Positions 52,716 to 62,674 of a stretch of 64,000 nucleotides of DNA are shown in pieces. The stretch's first letter is position 1; every line of letters begins with the position of its first letter. This DNA comes from CBDFLD01 sp965249005 (GTDB taxonomy: Bacteria > Acidobacteriota > UBA6911), in the NCBI GenBank assembly GCA_965249005.1, contig CBDFLD010000017.1, positions 62,001 to 126,000 on the forward strand. Direction: 5' to 3'. The notes under the pieces were generated by a model. It did not search any database. It saw only the letters and a list, made by a program, of their open reading frames with translations, and had not been told where the DNA came from. The position numbers were made by a program, and so were the translations under genes.

Positions 52716-54005
52716 CTACAGCGTACTCCCAGGATCCGGTTCGGCCTTGCTTCGGCCCGCGGCTGCGAAGGGTTCTTCGCTGATGGGTGCTGTTTCTTCA
52801 CACGCGCCCATCTGCGCGACCCATCGACCGTACCATTTCGATACTGGACCCGCCGTCACCCCATGCAGCACGATACTCAGTAACACCGTAGTCGTTGCGG
52901 CAACGAACACTGGGTCCCGATTGGCAATCTGGGCTTTCTCGAGGATCAACAGTACAAACAGCACCGAAGCCAGCCCACGCGGGCCGAACCACCCCAGGAA
53001 AACCCTCGTTTGCAGTCTGAGGCCCGTCCCGACCAGTGAGACCCAAACCGGCAGCATGCGCAGCACGGTCAGGCTGAGGATGGCGAACACGAGATAAGCC
53101 ATGTTGATTTGTCCCAGGGCTTCGGGAAGCATGGCGCCGCCAAAGACAAGAAAGGTCATCAAGATGAGCAGTTGCCCTTCAGCATCGGCAAACCCAAACA
53201 AGAATTCACATCTTCGCTTCAGAACGTTGCCGAACACCAAACCACCTACGAAGGCAGCGATGAACCCGTTGCCATGCACCAGTTCCGCCAGGGCAAAGGA
53301 CAGAAACGCGATGGCCAGCACGATCACGCCTTCGGCGCCTCCGCTCATCCACTGCCGTCGGTGTGCATACGCGACGGCTTTGCCACCCGCATAGCCCACG
53401 ACGATTCCGGCCAACGGACCGAGCGTGATCTGCTTCAAACCAAAGACAAACCAAAAGCCAGCGTCCACGGATTCCATGGCGCTGGCGAGGCTCGCAAACA
53501 CCAGCACAACGGGCAGCGCGATACCGTCGTTGAGTCCGCTCTCGACATTGAGAGCCTGGCGGATCCGAGCCGGCACCCGCACACTGGCAACGACTGCTTG
53601 GCCCAACGCGGCGTCGGTGGGCGCAAGTATTGCGGCAAGCAGGGCCGCGCTCCACGGCGATAAGTCGGCAAACAGAACCGCCGCCACGATGGCCGTTATC
53701 AAAATGGTCAACGGCATACCCATCACAAGCATGCGAAGCGGCAGATTGTGGTCTCGTCGGAACCGGGCAAGATCGATGCTAGCGGCGTCTGCAAACAGCA
53801 CGAGAATCAGCGTAATCTCGGCGAGCAGATGCAGGGCTTCATGGGAAACATCGAGCGCCACAATCCCAAAGCCCACCGGACCCACCGTGAGTCCAAACGC
53901 GGCAAACAGCAACGGGCCCGTGAGGAAGGAGCCCTCCAGTCGTCGACTGCACAGGCCATACAACAAAAAGCCCGAAGCGACCGTGGCGACGGCAGTGAAG
54001 TTCAT
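52716..54005 (-). CDS. CPA1-type cation:proton antiporter
   Basis: A 429-residue membrane protein with about twelve to thirteen helices, of the NhaP/CPA1 family. The ion-binding ND motif is in VESGLNDGIALP, and the preceding helix carries APTDAALGQAVV. These proteins exchange Na+ or K+ for H+. The ATG at 54005 is chosen; a start at 54044 is possible, and neither has a strong ribosome site. Single gene. Confidence 0.88.
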   Translation of the reverse strand: MNFTAVATVASGFLLYGLCSRRLEGSFLTGPLLFAAFGLTVGPVGFGIVALDVSHEALHLLAEITLILVLFADAASIDLARFRRDHNLPLRMLVMGMPLTILITAIVAAVLFADLSPWSAALLAAILAPTDAALGQAVVASVRVPARIRQALNVESGLNDGIALPVVLVFASLASAMESVDAGFWFVFGLKQITLGPLAGIVVGYAGGKAVAYAHRRQWMSGGAEGVIVLAIAFLSFALAELVHGNGFIAAFVGGLVFGNVLKRRCEFLFGFADAEGQLLILMTFLVFGGAMLPEALGQINMAYLVFAILSLTVLRMLPVWVSLVGTGLRLQTRVFLGWFGPRGLASVLFVLLILEKAQIANRDPVFVAATTTVLLSIVLHGVTAGPVSKWYGRWVAQMGACEETAPISEEPFAAAGRSKAEPDPGSTL

Positions 54006-54291
54006 GATGTCTGACTGAGCGTGCCCGGTCGGCTCGAGCGCCATTGCCGGCCGGAAAGCCTCTGTGGATCAACCGTTAATCGCGATCGACGGCCATGTAT
54101 TCCGGTCGCCCCACGACAAATGTATGAATCAACCTAGTATCTCTGTTGCGCAAATAGGACGCAAGGTAGAAACCACCCAAGGGCACGTGAGATACGAACT
54201 CTTCGAGCTCAATTTCCTTCCCGGCAGCAGAACCCGGCCAGGCAAATCCGAAGCCAGTGGGAACAATCGCCTGGCTCGACGGCGCGCATCT

Positions 54292-54642
54292 TCATTTTCT
54301 TTCATTGAGCATGGCTTCACAGGCGGCAACGAATCTTTTCGGGTCGTCCGGGGTGAATCGAAGATGGCGCACGAAGCCTGACTTCAGGTGAAGGGCAACG
54401 TTGCAGAAGAGGTCCGCGCAGTCGAGTTTGAGGGCAAACGCAAACGCGAAGCCTTTTCCTCTGAACAGGTCCCAGAACACGACAGGCGGTCGAGCTTCAA
54501 CACCGAGGATCCGGTCGGAAGGAATGACATAGGTGTACAATCTAAACCACGCTTGCAACTCAATACGATCTGGATAGACACGATACTGCTGCCACAAGCT
54601 TCGTCCGGAAGGGCGAGTCATGTACAGGGGCATCTCGCTCAT
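54292..54642 (-). CDS. Small protein with PH-like domain, function unknown
   Basis: A 116-residue protein without signal peptide. The sequence IELQAWFRLYTYVIPSDRILGVEARP followed by LHLKSGFVRHLRFTPDDPKRFVAA has the strand-then-C-helix pattern of a bacterial PH-like domain. AAGGAG lies before the ATG at 54642, so I reject the longer frame. It follows the radical SAM gene by 92 bp on the same strand and could be transcribed with it. Confidence 0.65.
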   Translation of the reverse strand: MSEMPLYMTRPSGRSLWQQYRVYPDRIELQAWFRLYTYVIPSDRILGVEARPPVVFWDLFRGKGFAFAFALKLDCADLFCNVALHLKSGFVRHLRFTPDDPKRFVAACEAMLNERK

Positions 54643-54734
54643 GCTCCTTTCCCTGGGAGTCTCGAACTTACCTGTGTCCTGAACGAGCCTACAAGAAGCG
54701 CAGGGCGGATAGTGTAAAACGAATGGCGCCAACT

Positions 54735-56144
54735 CTAGTTGATACGCGAGCGCTGGGTCTCGAAAAACGGCATGAAGTTTCGCGTGAACGCTCCCCAGTA
54801 TCGACGAAACATCTTCGGGGAGGTCATCTTGCGCAGGATTCGCATAAAGCGAAAGCGGGAGAGAAAAAACAGCAGATAGGCCTTTCGCTGGAGCCACTTG
54901 AGCTTCGCGTGGTCCCATTCGTCGGACCGGACTTTGACGACCCCTTCCCACTCATCGTGAACGTCATTGCCCTCGTAAGCACCGGTCGACCGCACCAAAT
55001 CGTTGAGTTCGGTACCTGCGTAAGGCGTGGCGATGGAAAAGAGCGCCTCATCAAAGTAGGAGTCACAGGCGAAACGAATGGTCTGATTGATTTCCTGGAT
55101 CGTTTCGCCGGGAAATCCCAGCATGAAAAAACCCAAGGTTTCGATCTTGTTCTTCCTCGCCCAGCCGAGGACCTCGTTGAACTGGCCGAGTTTCAAGTTT
55201 TTCTTGATCAGTTTCTGAACCCTATCGTTAGCGGACTCGATCGCAATAGCCATATGGTGAGTCCCCGCCTGAGCCAGCTTTTGCATCAACTCCTCGTCGA
55301 AGCGTTCCAGTCGCACACCGTTTCCAAACTGAAAGCCGAGCTGGAGCCCACTGTTGATGATCAGATCACAAATCTTCTTCGCGCGGGCGAGGTCCATGTT
55401 GAAGATGTCGTCTTCGATCATGAATTCTCGAATGCCGTAGCGGTCGTGCAGAAACTGGATTTCTTGCCACACCAGCTCCGGCTCGCGCCCACGGAATTTC
55501 TTGCCGAACAAGTCATGGCAGTATATGCAACGATACGGGCAGCCCCGGCTCGTGAAAATCTGTAGCGCACGGTGGTCGGCGGTCGGAAATCTCACGAAGT
55601 CCAGATCGAAGTAACGCTCGATATCGAGCAAGTGATACGCAGGCATCGGGACCGCATCGACATCGACATACCCATTTCTGGGTGGATTGCGGACGACTTC
55701 GCCGTTCCGACGAAACCAGAGTCCCTCGATCCCATCGAGCTCCTCCCCACGGTCCAGATGCTCCAATAGCTCGGAGAAAATGTCTTCTCCCTCGCCAATG
55801 CAGATGGAGTCGATGCAGTCCTTTTTCATCACCTGCTCGGACATGATCGTCGGGTGCTGTCCGCCAAACAGAATATGCGTGCTCGGCGACATCCCCCGAA
55901 TCGCCTCCGCGACCTCGACTCCGCCTAGAAACTCTACCGACATGCAGCTGATGCCCGCCAAGTCGTACCTGTCCTTGCAGGCCCGGGCTAGCGATTCGCC
56001 AGGATCTTCTTCGAGTCCAATATCGAGGATCTTCACTTCATGGCCCGCGGCCTCGGCCACCGAGGCGAGCACCGTGACCCCGATTGGAATTCCCGCGACC
56101 ACGTCGCCGTAGGTCGATTTGGGTCGGATCAAAAGGATCTTCAT
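54735..56144 (-). CDS. B12-binding domain radical SAM protein
   Basis: A 469-residue protein with an N-terminal cobalamin-binding domain (about residues 1-140) and a radical SAM core whose cluster ligands are C202, C206 and C209 in GCPYRCIYC. This class includes C- and P-methyltransferases and other lipid or natural-product enzymes; the substrate is not evident. The region IESANDRVQKLIKKNL and LGFFMLGFPGET are standard core features. It is a stand-alone gene apart from the small gene after it. Confidence 0.9.
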   Translation of the reverse strand: MKILLIRPKSTYGDVVAGIPIGVTVLASVAEAAGHEVKILDIGLEEDPGESLARACKDRYDLAGISCMSVEFLGGVEVAEAIRGMSPSTHILFGGQHPTIMSEQVMKKDCIDSICIGEGEDIFSELLEHLDRGEELDGIEGLWFRRNGEVVRNPPRNGYVDVDAVPMPAYHLLDIERYFDLDFVRFPTADHRALQIFTSRGCPYRCIYCHDLFGKKFRGREPELVWQEIQFLHDRYGIREFMIEDDIFNMDLARAKKICDLIINSGLQLGFQFGNGVRLERFDEELMQKLAQAGTHHMAIAIESANDRVQKLIKKNLKLGQFNEVLGWARKNKIETLGFFMLGFPGETIQEINQTIRFACDSYFDEALFSIATPYAGTELNDLVRSTGAYEGNDVHDEWEGVVKVRSDEWDHAKLKWLQRKAYLLFFLSRFRFMRILRKMTSPKMFRRYWGAFTRNFMPFFETQRSRIN

Positions 56145-56232
56145 CGCAAGAAACTATAGACCACTTCCAGTTACAATGCCAGCGCCGATCAGAACGCGCC
56201 AGAAAACCGACAAGTCGCGGCAATCACGGGTG

Positions 56233-57924
56233 CTAGGTCAAGTCCTCCAGCACCCCCGCGGTTTCTGCCAAAGTCAAGTAGGCTTCAAGGGGACTGCCTT
56301 CTGCCTCGAATCGAACATGAAACAGCTGAGCCACTTCCCGTCTCGTCAGCCTTCCCTGCAGGTATCCGCGATACAACTGCTCACCTAGCAAATAACCTAA
56401 CTCGTGGGTCAAGATGTCTCGCATCTGTCCGCGGGAGGACACCCCGTCGGAAACCGCCTTCGGGATCTTCGCCAGCTCCTCGTAGCGCCTCTCCATGTCC
56501 TTGTGCGCTCGGACGAAACGCTTCATGGAAAGCATCTGAGCGGGAGAAAGCCGAAGCAGACGCTTCAACGCCGGCCGGGCGCGAGCCGGGTTCAGGACGA
56601 AACTCTCTTTGATGTGGTTTCTACGGGGATCGATCAACTTGGAGCCAAAGTAGCCGAGCGCCTCCTCCAAGCTCTTTAGATAAAAAGCTTCCACGCGACT
56701 CAGCGGTATGGAGCGGTACTCTCCATACCGTTGATGTTTCAAGGCAAAGTTCACGAAATGAGCGGCCTCTTCTGCTCCGTGAACAAGGTTGAACTCCCCG
56801 ATGAAGATCGAATTGATCTTGGGAACGTAGCAGCTCCCCATTTTCCTTGTGTGCTTGACGATCTGGCGGATCTGTCTTTTGCTGTGCTGGCTATTTTCCA
56901 GAACGGACTGGAAATCCTCGAACTCATTCGAGGAGTAAACCTCCGGATAGCCATCGATCATGAACTCGACGCAAACCCCATCGTCTCGCAGGCAGTACTT
57001 GTATTTGTCGATTCGGGTGAATTCCAGGATGACGTCGATCAGATTGTAGATCGTCGAGGTCAAGTCCAGCTTCTGGGCATCCTGGTCCTGCGCCTTCCAA
57101 ACCTCGAGTTGCTTTCGATAACCCTCGTACTTTTCAAACGGTGTGGCGCTGAAGACGCAATAGACTCGTTCTCTGACCTTGACGACCCGGTTCCCTTCCA
57201 TACCGCGGCGTGCCGCCCTCCAATAGAGCTCATCCACGTTTTGCAGGACTACGAGTGGTGCGGGCATCCGATCGGGAGAAAAATGGCCGGCCACTTTGCC
57301 GGGCAGGTGCTTAGTTGCCAGATGCGCCTCCCCGAAAATTACCACGACGGTGTGGTCGGGATTTTTTCGGACGAGATCGACGATCTTGGCTGCCACCGCC
57401 GAATCGCGCTTCCGAATGTACCGAAGATCATGGCGGGGGGCGATGTCGACGCCGAAAACCGGAATCTCTTGACTCCGTGCGACTTCGAGCAATTTGCGAT
57501 AGTTCTTCCAGCTGTAGCCCCATTCGAGCTCGAAATCGACTCGGCGCAGAAAAAGAGGGTCGTCGATCGTTCCCGCCATCCACTCGTCCAGAGCAATTTG
57601 ATTCCGTCCGTAGAACATCTCAAGTGCCAGAATAAGACGCTCCCCCTGAAGGTCTTGGAGAAAACGGGCCTGAAACTCCTGCGCCTTAGCCAGAGAGTGA
57701 TAATCACCGACGAAGATCACCCGCGACTCATGAGCCACTCGCAACAGCTCGTCATAGGTGGAGACTTTCTCGAACTCGACATATTCGGCTGTAAAGTCTT
57801 GGATATACTTACTTTGAGGGACCTTGTCGGTACCAAAAATCTCCTCTTTGAGTGACCGCACCGCAAGCCTCTGGAACTGGATCTTGTCGGTCAGATTGTT
57901 GGTTGCAGTTGCCGAGGCCTTCAT
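56233..57924 (-). CDS. ChaN-family (heme-binding uptake, DUF399) protein
   Basis: A 563-residue protein. Residues ~50-300 match the ChaN-like fold: VIFVGDYHSLAKAQEF, ALEMFYGRNQIALDEW, FGVDIAPRHDLRYI and VVIFGEAHLATKHLPG, with the conserved His residues. The C-terminal ~250 residues are extra and helical. Small ChaN proteins bind heme in iron uptake; this long soluble version has no signal peptide and its role may differ. It is a single gene. Confidence 0.8.
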   Translation of the reverse strand: MKASATATNNLTDKIQFQRLAVRSLKEEIFGTDKVPQSKYIQDFTAEYVEFEKVSTYDELLRVAHESRVIFVGDYHSLAKAQEFQARFLQDLQGERLILALEMFYGRNQIALDEWMAGTIDDPLFLRRVDFELEWGYSWKNYRKLLEVARSQEIPVFGVDIAPRHDLRYIRKRDSAVAAKIVDLVRKNPDHTVVVIFGEAHLATKHLPGKVAGHFSPDRMPAPLVVLQNVDELYWRAARRGMEGNRVVKVRERVYCVFSATPFEKYEGYRKQLEVWKAQDQDAQKLDLTSTIYNLIDVILEFTRIDKYKYCLRDDGVCVEFMIDGYPEVYSSNEFEDFQSVLENSQHSKRQIRQIVKHTRKMGSCYVPKINSIFIGEFNLVHGAEEAAHFVNFALKHQRYGEYRSIPLSRVEAFYLKSLEEALGYFGSKLIDPRRNHIKESFVLNPARARPALKRLLRLSPAQMLSMKRFVRAHKDMERRYEELAKIPKAVSDGVSSRGQMRDILTHELGYLLGEQLYRGYLQGRLTRREVAQLFHVRFEAEGSPLEAYLTLAETAGVLEDLT

Positions 57925-58290
57925 AAGCCACTCTATCGTCCCTGGGCAAGATCTGGCGTAGTCTCAGGGTCGTTTCAACGAAAACATCCCCGCCGTTTGC
58001 GACCTCACCTCAACCGCCGATGCGTCAACGCGACCCCATTTTACGAACCCGAAAGCTAGCACTAATCTCAATATTATCAATGGTTTCAGACGCCACATTC
58101 GCCTTGACTTCAAGTTCGATGGCTGTTAGATTCCAGTTTCCTGCAAACCCGCGCGACGGATCACCCTATTGGATAATTGTATTGGCCAGAGTTGTCAAGG
58201 TCGTGCTGAAGTACTTTAATTCTTTGCGTTGGCGATGAGTGGCCGGAGATCGGGACGAACACGGCCCCACAAACAGGAGGTTGTTTGACG
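57925..58290. other. Divergent intergenic region upstream of gcvH
   Basis: About 366 bp with no supported gene. It is AT-richer than its surroundings and should hold promoters for the ChaN-like gene and gcvH. I do not see the paired conserved stems of a glycine riboswitch. Confidence 0.5.
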
Positions 58291-58677
58291 ATGTATCCCA
58301 AGGAAAAGTTGTACTCCGAAGATCACGAATGGATCTTGGTTCAGGAGAACATCGGAACAGTCGGAATCACAGACTATGCTCAGGAGGAGCTTGGCGACGT
58401 TGTGTTCGTCGATCTTCCCGCCGTTGGAGATACCCTCGAGGCGAACGAGCCCTTTGGGTCTGTCGAATCGGTAAAGGCGGTATCAGAAATCTTCTCTCCG
58501 GTCAGTGGCGAAGTGATCGAGGTCAACTCACCTCTCGAGCACACACCGGAATTGATCAACGAGTCCCCCCATGACAAGGCATGGCTGATCAAGTTGAGGA
58601 TCTCAAACGCGGAAGAGTTGAATAGACTGCTGAGCGCGGAGCAATACGCGGAATACATTCAAGAGCAGAGCAAGTAG
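58291..58677 (+). CDS. gcvH: Glycine cleavage system H protein
   Basis: A 128-residue lipoyl carrier that shuttles the aminomethyl group between GcvP, GcvT and Lpd. The lipoylated residue is Lys62 in SVESVKAVSE, and PVSGEVIEVN follows. ATG at 58291 is 10 bases after AGGAGG; an in-frame TTG two codons earlier is also possible. It is convergent with gcvP. Confidence 0.94.
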   Translation: MYPKEKLYSEDHEWILVQENIGTVGITDYAQEELGDVVFVDLPAVGDTLEANEPFGSVESVKAVSEIFSPVSGEVIEVNSPLEHTPELINESPHDKAWLIKLRISNAEELNRLLSAEQYAEYIQEQSK

Positions 58678-58702
58678 GCAGTTCCAGACGCAGCCCAAAC
58701 AA

Positions 58703-58744
58703 CCCCGCTCTCTGCGCCCCGCTCTCTGCGCCCCGCTCTCCGCG
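58703..58744. repeat. Three 14-bp tandem repeats between gcvH and gcvP
   Basis: The unit CCCCGCTCTCTGCG occurs at 58703 and 58717, with a one-base variant (CCCCGCTCTCCGCG) at 58731. It lies in the 86-bp gap between the convergent genes. Probably a slippage-generated simple repeat. Confidence 0.85.
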
Positions 58745-58763
58745 CCCACCCCACCAAAGCCAG

Positions 58764-61685
58764 TCACGGCTCGCGATCTTGTTGTTCAAACGCCTCCACG
58801 GGCAGACACGAACAAACCAGATTCCGATCGCCATAGACGCTATCGATCCTGCTGACCGCAGGCCAGAATTTGAACTCCCTCGTCGAGGAGGAGGGAAACG
58901 CTGCACGCTCCCGGCTGTACGGGCGATCCCAGGATTCCGACAACAGGACATCGGCCGTGTGGGGTGCGTTCTTGAGCAGGTTGTTCTCCCGATCCGCCTC
59001 GGCTCCTTCGATTTCTTCGATCTCTCTCCGAATGCCGATCATGGCATCACAGAACCGATCGAGCTCTCGCTTGGACTCGCTCTCGGTTGGCTCGATCATC
59101 ATCGTGCCGGCGACGGGCCAGGAAACCGTGGGCGCATGAAAACCGTAATCCATGAGTCGCTTGGCGACATCTTCGACATCGATTCCAGCGCTGCGCTTCA
59201 AGGGTCTCAGATCCACGATGCACTCGTGAGCAACGAGGCCGGTCTTCCCCCGATACAGAACCCGATAGTACGGGTCGAGCCGCTTGGCCACATAGTTGGC
59301 ATTCAGTATCGCCGTGCGCGACGCCTGCGCCAACCCGTCAGAGCCCATCAGAGCAATGTAAATCCAGGAAATCGGCAGGATGCTCGCACTCCCCCACGGG
59401 GCTGCCGATACCGCTCCTATCCCCTCCTCGCCCCCAACCGCAACCACGGGATGGGTTGGCAGAAATGGGCAAAGGTGCGACATGACACCAATGGGACCCG
59501 CTCCAGGCCCGCCGCCGCCGTGAGGGATACAGAAGGTCTTGTGCAGATTCAAGTGACAGACGTCTGCTCCGAATTCTGCGGGCCGGCAGAGTCCAACCTG
59601 CGCGTTGAGGTTTGCGCCATCCATGTAGACTTGACCACCATGCCGGTGGATGATGTCGCAAATCTCACGAATCGATTCCTCGAATACCCCGTGAGTCGAC
59701 GGATAGGTCACCATCAGGGCGCCCAAATGCGCCGCATGTTGCTCGGCCTTGGCCCGAAGATCGGCTAGATCGATGTCGCCTCTACTATCGCACGCCACCA
59801 CAACGACCTTCATTCCCGCCATGACCGCACTGGCGGGATTCGTCCCGTGAGCCGACTGCGGGATGAGACATACGTTTCGGCGACCTTGCCCCCGAGACTC
59901 ATGGTACTTGCGAATGACCAGCAAGCCGGAGAATTCTCCCTGCGAGCCCGCGTTGGGCTGCAACGTCACGCCCGCAAAGCCCGTGATTTCCGAAAGCCAA
60001 TGCTCCAGGCCCCGAAAGAGCTCCTGGTAGCCGATCGCCTGTTCCAAGGGAGCAAAGGGGTGAATCCGGGCAAACTCGGGCCAGGTGATTGGCAACATTT
60101 CAACGGCGGCGTTCAGCTTCATTGTGCACGAGCCCAGGGGAATCATCGAGGTCGTCAGCGAAAGGTCTCTATCCCGCAATCGCCTCATGTACCGTAGGAG
60201 CTCGGTCTCGCTGTGGTATTGCTGAAACACAGGATGCGTCAAAAAAGGACTGCTCCGCGCGCACGGCTCCAGAGGCGACGACAGAGCGGCCTCCATGAGA
60301 TCATCCATCTGAAACGGCAGGGATCGCTCTGGCAGAGCGAAAACTTCGAAGAGATCCTCGAGGTCTTCGGTCCCGGTTGTCTCATCGAGACTGATACAGA
60401 CAGAACCGGCGTCGAGCCGGCGCAGATTCATCTTGCGCGATCGGGCGGCCGCAATAATCGCATCGGCCGACTGGTCCCGCAGGTCGACCCGTACGGTATC
60501 GAAGATCAGTTCGGAGTGTATTTCGTATCCCAGTTCCCGCAGCCCAAGCGCCAGAACCTTCGCTTGACGGCGGATTCGACCGGCGATCCGGCGCAGTCCG
60601 TCGGGACCGTGGTAGACGCCGTACATGCCCGCAATCACGGCCAGCAGAACCTGTGCCGTACAGATGTTGCTCGTCGCCTTGTCTCGGCGTATGTGCTGCT
60701 CTCGGGTCTGAAGAGCCAACCGGAAAGCAGGTTTCCCCTGCCGATCCCGGGACACTCCGACGATACGGCCGGGAATCTGTCTCTTGAACTGGTCCCGCGT
60801 AGCAAAAAAGGCGGCGTGGGGTCCCCCGTAGCCCATCGGAACTCCAAAACGCTGCGTGCTTCCGACCGCGATATCGGCCCCAAACTCGCCTGGAGGGATC
60901 AGCAAGGTGAGGCTAAGCAAATCCGCAGCGACCGTGACAAGCACGTCCTCGTTGTGCGCCCGTTCGACAAACGCGCGCAAGTCGTAGACAACGCCATCGG
61001 TAGCAGGGTATTGCAGAAGGGCACCGAAGTACTGCGAGTCGATCGCAACCTGGCGATGGTCTGCAACCACGACATCGATCCCGAGCGGCCAGGCCCGCGT
61101 CCGTACCACATCGATCGTTTGTGGGTGACAGCAGGACGCGACGAAGAACTTTTTTTTCCTCTGGCGGCAGGCTGCGTAACTCATCCCCATCGCCTCTGCC
61201 GCGGCCGTTCCCTCGTCCAGAAGCGAGGCGTTGGCTACTTCCATCGCCGTCAAATCCGAAACCATGGTTTGGAAGTTCAGCAACGCCTCCAGGCGGCCCT
61301 GGGCAATTTCCGGCTGGTACGGAGTGTACTGGGTATACCAACCAGGATCTTCCAGGATGTTGCGTTGCACGACGGGTGGAGTGATACAGTCGTAGTAGCC
61401 CATGCCGATGTAGGATCGATAGATCTCGTTCGTGCGCGCGAACTCCCGCATTTCGCGCAAAATGGCATGTTCACTCCGGCCCGGCCCGATCTGCAGAGAG
61501 CGACTGGATCGTATGCCGGGCGGAACGACCCGATCGATCAGATCGTCTATCGTACCGACACCGAGCGACTGCAGCATTGCGACGGACTCAGCAGCATCCG
61601 GGCCTAGATGCCTTGTCGCGAACAACTCCTGGTCCGATTCCAATGCTGGGGTGCGCTTGGACGTATCTTCAAGATCTTGTTTCAT
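58764..61685 (-). CDS. gcvP: Glycine dehydrogenase (P protein), single-chain
   Basis: A 973-residue PLP enzyme that decarboxylates glycine and loads the aminomethyl group on GcvH. The N half shows FATRHLGPD and YIGMGYYDCITPPVVQRN, and the C half carries the PLP-binding Lys in HLNLHKTFCIPHGGGGPG. The chain is the fused (homodimeric) form. ATG at 61685 (MKQDLED) is chosen; a 63-codon extension upstream is unlike the family. It follows the ribokinase by 61 bp. No gcvT is adjacent. Confidence 0.95.
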   Translation of the reverse strand: MKQDLEDTSKRTPALESDQELFATRHLGPDAAESVAMLQSLGVGTIDDLIDRVVPPGIRSSRSLQIGPGRSEHAILREMREFARTNEIYRSYIGMGYYDCITPPVVQRNILEDPGWYTQYTPYQPEIAQGRLEALLNFQTMVSDLTAMEVANASLLDEGTAAAEAMGMSYAACRQRKKKFFVASCCHPQTIDVVRTRAWPLGIDVVVADHRQVAIDSQYFGALLQYPATDGVVYDLRAFVERAHNEDVLVTVAADLLSLTLLIPPGEFGADIAVGSTQRFGVPMGYGGPHAAFFATRDQFKRQIPGRIVGVSRDRQGKPAFRLALQTREQHIRRDKATSNICTAQVLLAVIAGMYGVYHGPDGLRRIAGRIRRQAKVLALGLRELGYEIHSELIFDTVRVDLRDQSADAIIAAARSRKMNLRRLDAGSVCISLDETTGTEDLEDLFEVFALPERSLPFQMDDLMEAALSSPLEPCARSSPFLTHPVFQQYHSETELLRYMRRLRDRDLSLTTSMIPLGSCTMKLNAAVEMLPITWPEFARIHPFAPLEQAIGYQELFRGLEHWLSEITGFAGVTLQPNAGSQGEFSGLLVIRKYHESRGQGRRNVCLIPQSAHGTNPASAVMAGMKVVVVACDSRGDIDLADLRAKAEQHAAHLGALMVTYPSTHGVFEESIREICDIIHRHGGQVYMDGANLNAQVGLCRPAEFGADVCHLNLHKTFCIPHGGGGPGAGPIGVMSHLCPFLPTHPVVAVGGEEGIGAVSAAPWGSASILPISWIYIALMGSDGLAQASRTAILNANYVAKRLDPYYRVLYRGKTGLVAHECIVDLRPLKRSAGIDVEDVAKRLMDYGFHAPTVSWPVAGTMMIEPTESESKRELDRFCDAMIGIRREIEEIEGAEADRENNLLKNAPHTADVLLSESWDRPYSRERAAFPSSSTREFKFWPAVSRIDSVYGDRNLVCSCLPVEAFEQQDREP

Positions 61686-61746
61686 CCCATTTGCAAGTAT
61701 ACAGGGAGCGAACAGGTCTGACGGCGAAAAACCGACCCGGACCGAA

Positions 61747-62670
61747 TCAGCTTCGGCCGAGAAACGCATCGACCTCACTTCTGGTTGGAATCGACGATTG
61801 GGCGCCGGGCCTCGTAACGGATATGGCGGCGGCGGCGTTGGCGAACCGCACGGCAGCTGGCATCTCGTCCCCAAGGCTGAGCGACGTTGCCAGCGCCCCG
61901 TTGAAGACGTCCCCCGCGCCGGTTGTATCCACCGCGGAAACCTCGTGTCCGGGGAAAAACTCTTCCACCCGACCGTCGGACAGGAGCACGCCGGAGGCTC
62001 CGAGAGTGAGCAACACGGTTTCTACGCCGCGAGACAAGAGCTTCTTTGCTGCTCTGGCAGCTGAGTCCGGATCTCGGACGACAATCTCGGTTAGAGTTTC
62101 GGCCTCCAACTCGTTGGGCGTCAGAATCGACACCCTGGCGAGGAGGTCTTCGTCGAGAGATGCAGCCGGGGCTGGATCGAGGATGACCCGTACGCCGTGC
62201 TCCGCGGCCAGGCTGACGGCCGACCCGACCGAATCCAACGGGATCTCGAGTTGCACCAGCAAGATATGGGCGCTTTGGATCAGAGGAGCCGCCTCTTGAA
62301 CCTGCTCAACCGAAACTCTCCCGTTGGCACCTTCGGCGACTCCGATGCTGTTTTCCCCATCCGGACCAACGAAGATCAGAGCGACCCCGGAGGCGATGGA
62401 TGCATCGATCACTACATGATCCACTCCGATCCCTTCGTCTTTGAAGGCGCACAAGGACTGCTGACCGAAACCATCCTCGCCGACCCGCCCAACCAAGGAA
62501 ACGCTCCCACCGGTTCTGGCCGCGGCAATCGCTTGATTCGCTCCCTTGCCGCCACCGACCATGGTGAACGATCCTCCCAGTATTGTCTCTCCGGGCCTCG
62601 GCATCCGGCTCAGGTTGAGGATCATGTCCGTGTTCGAGCTTCCGGCCACGACAATCCTGTCTGCGGACAT
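61747..62670 (-). CDS. rbsK: Ribokinase (PfkB family)
   Basis: A 307-residue sugar kinase. It has the PfkB N-terminal signature GGKGANQA and the C-terminal DTTGAGDVFNGA with the catalytic Asp and anion hole. The length and NTDMILNL start fit ribokinase, phosphorylating ribose at O5; deoxyribose or similar sugars are possible. It starts 4 bp after the stop of the secreted-protein gene and precedes gcvP. Confidence 0.88.
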   Translation of the reverse strand: MSADRIVVAGSSNTDMILNLSRMPRPGETILGGSFTMVGGGKGANQAIAAARTGGSVSLVGRVGEDGFGQQSLCAFKDEGIGVDHVVIDASIASGVALIFVGPDGENSIGVAEGANGRVSVEQVQEAAPLIQSAHILLVQLEIPLDSVGSAVSLAAEHGVRVILDPAPAASLDEDLLARVSILTPNELEAETLTEIVVRDPDSAARAAKKLLSRGVETVLLTLGASGVLLSDGRVEEFFPGHEVSAVDTTGAGDVFNGALATSLSLGDEMPAAVRFANAAAAISVTRPGAQSSIPTRSEVDAFLGRS

Positions 62671-62674
62671 CTCT

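Noticed and set aside
60213..61607. A 464-residue plus-strand frame opposite gcvP
   Set aside because: Entirely within gcvP, with no recognisable domain and no ribosome site.
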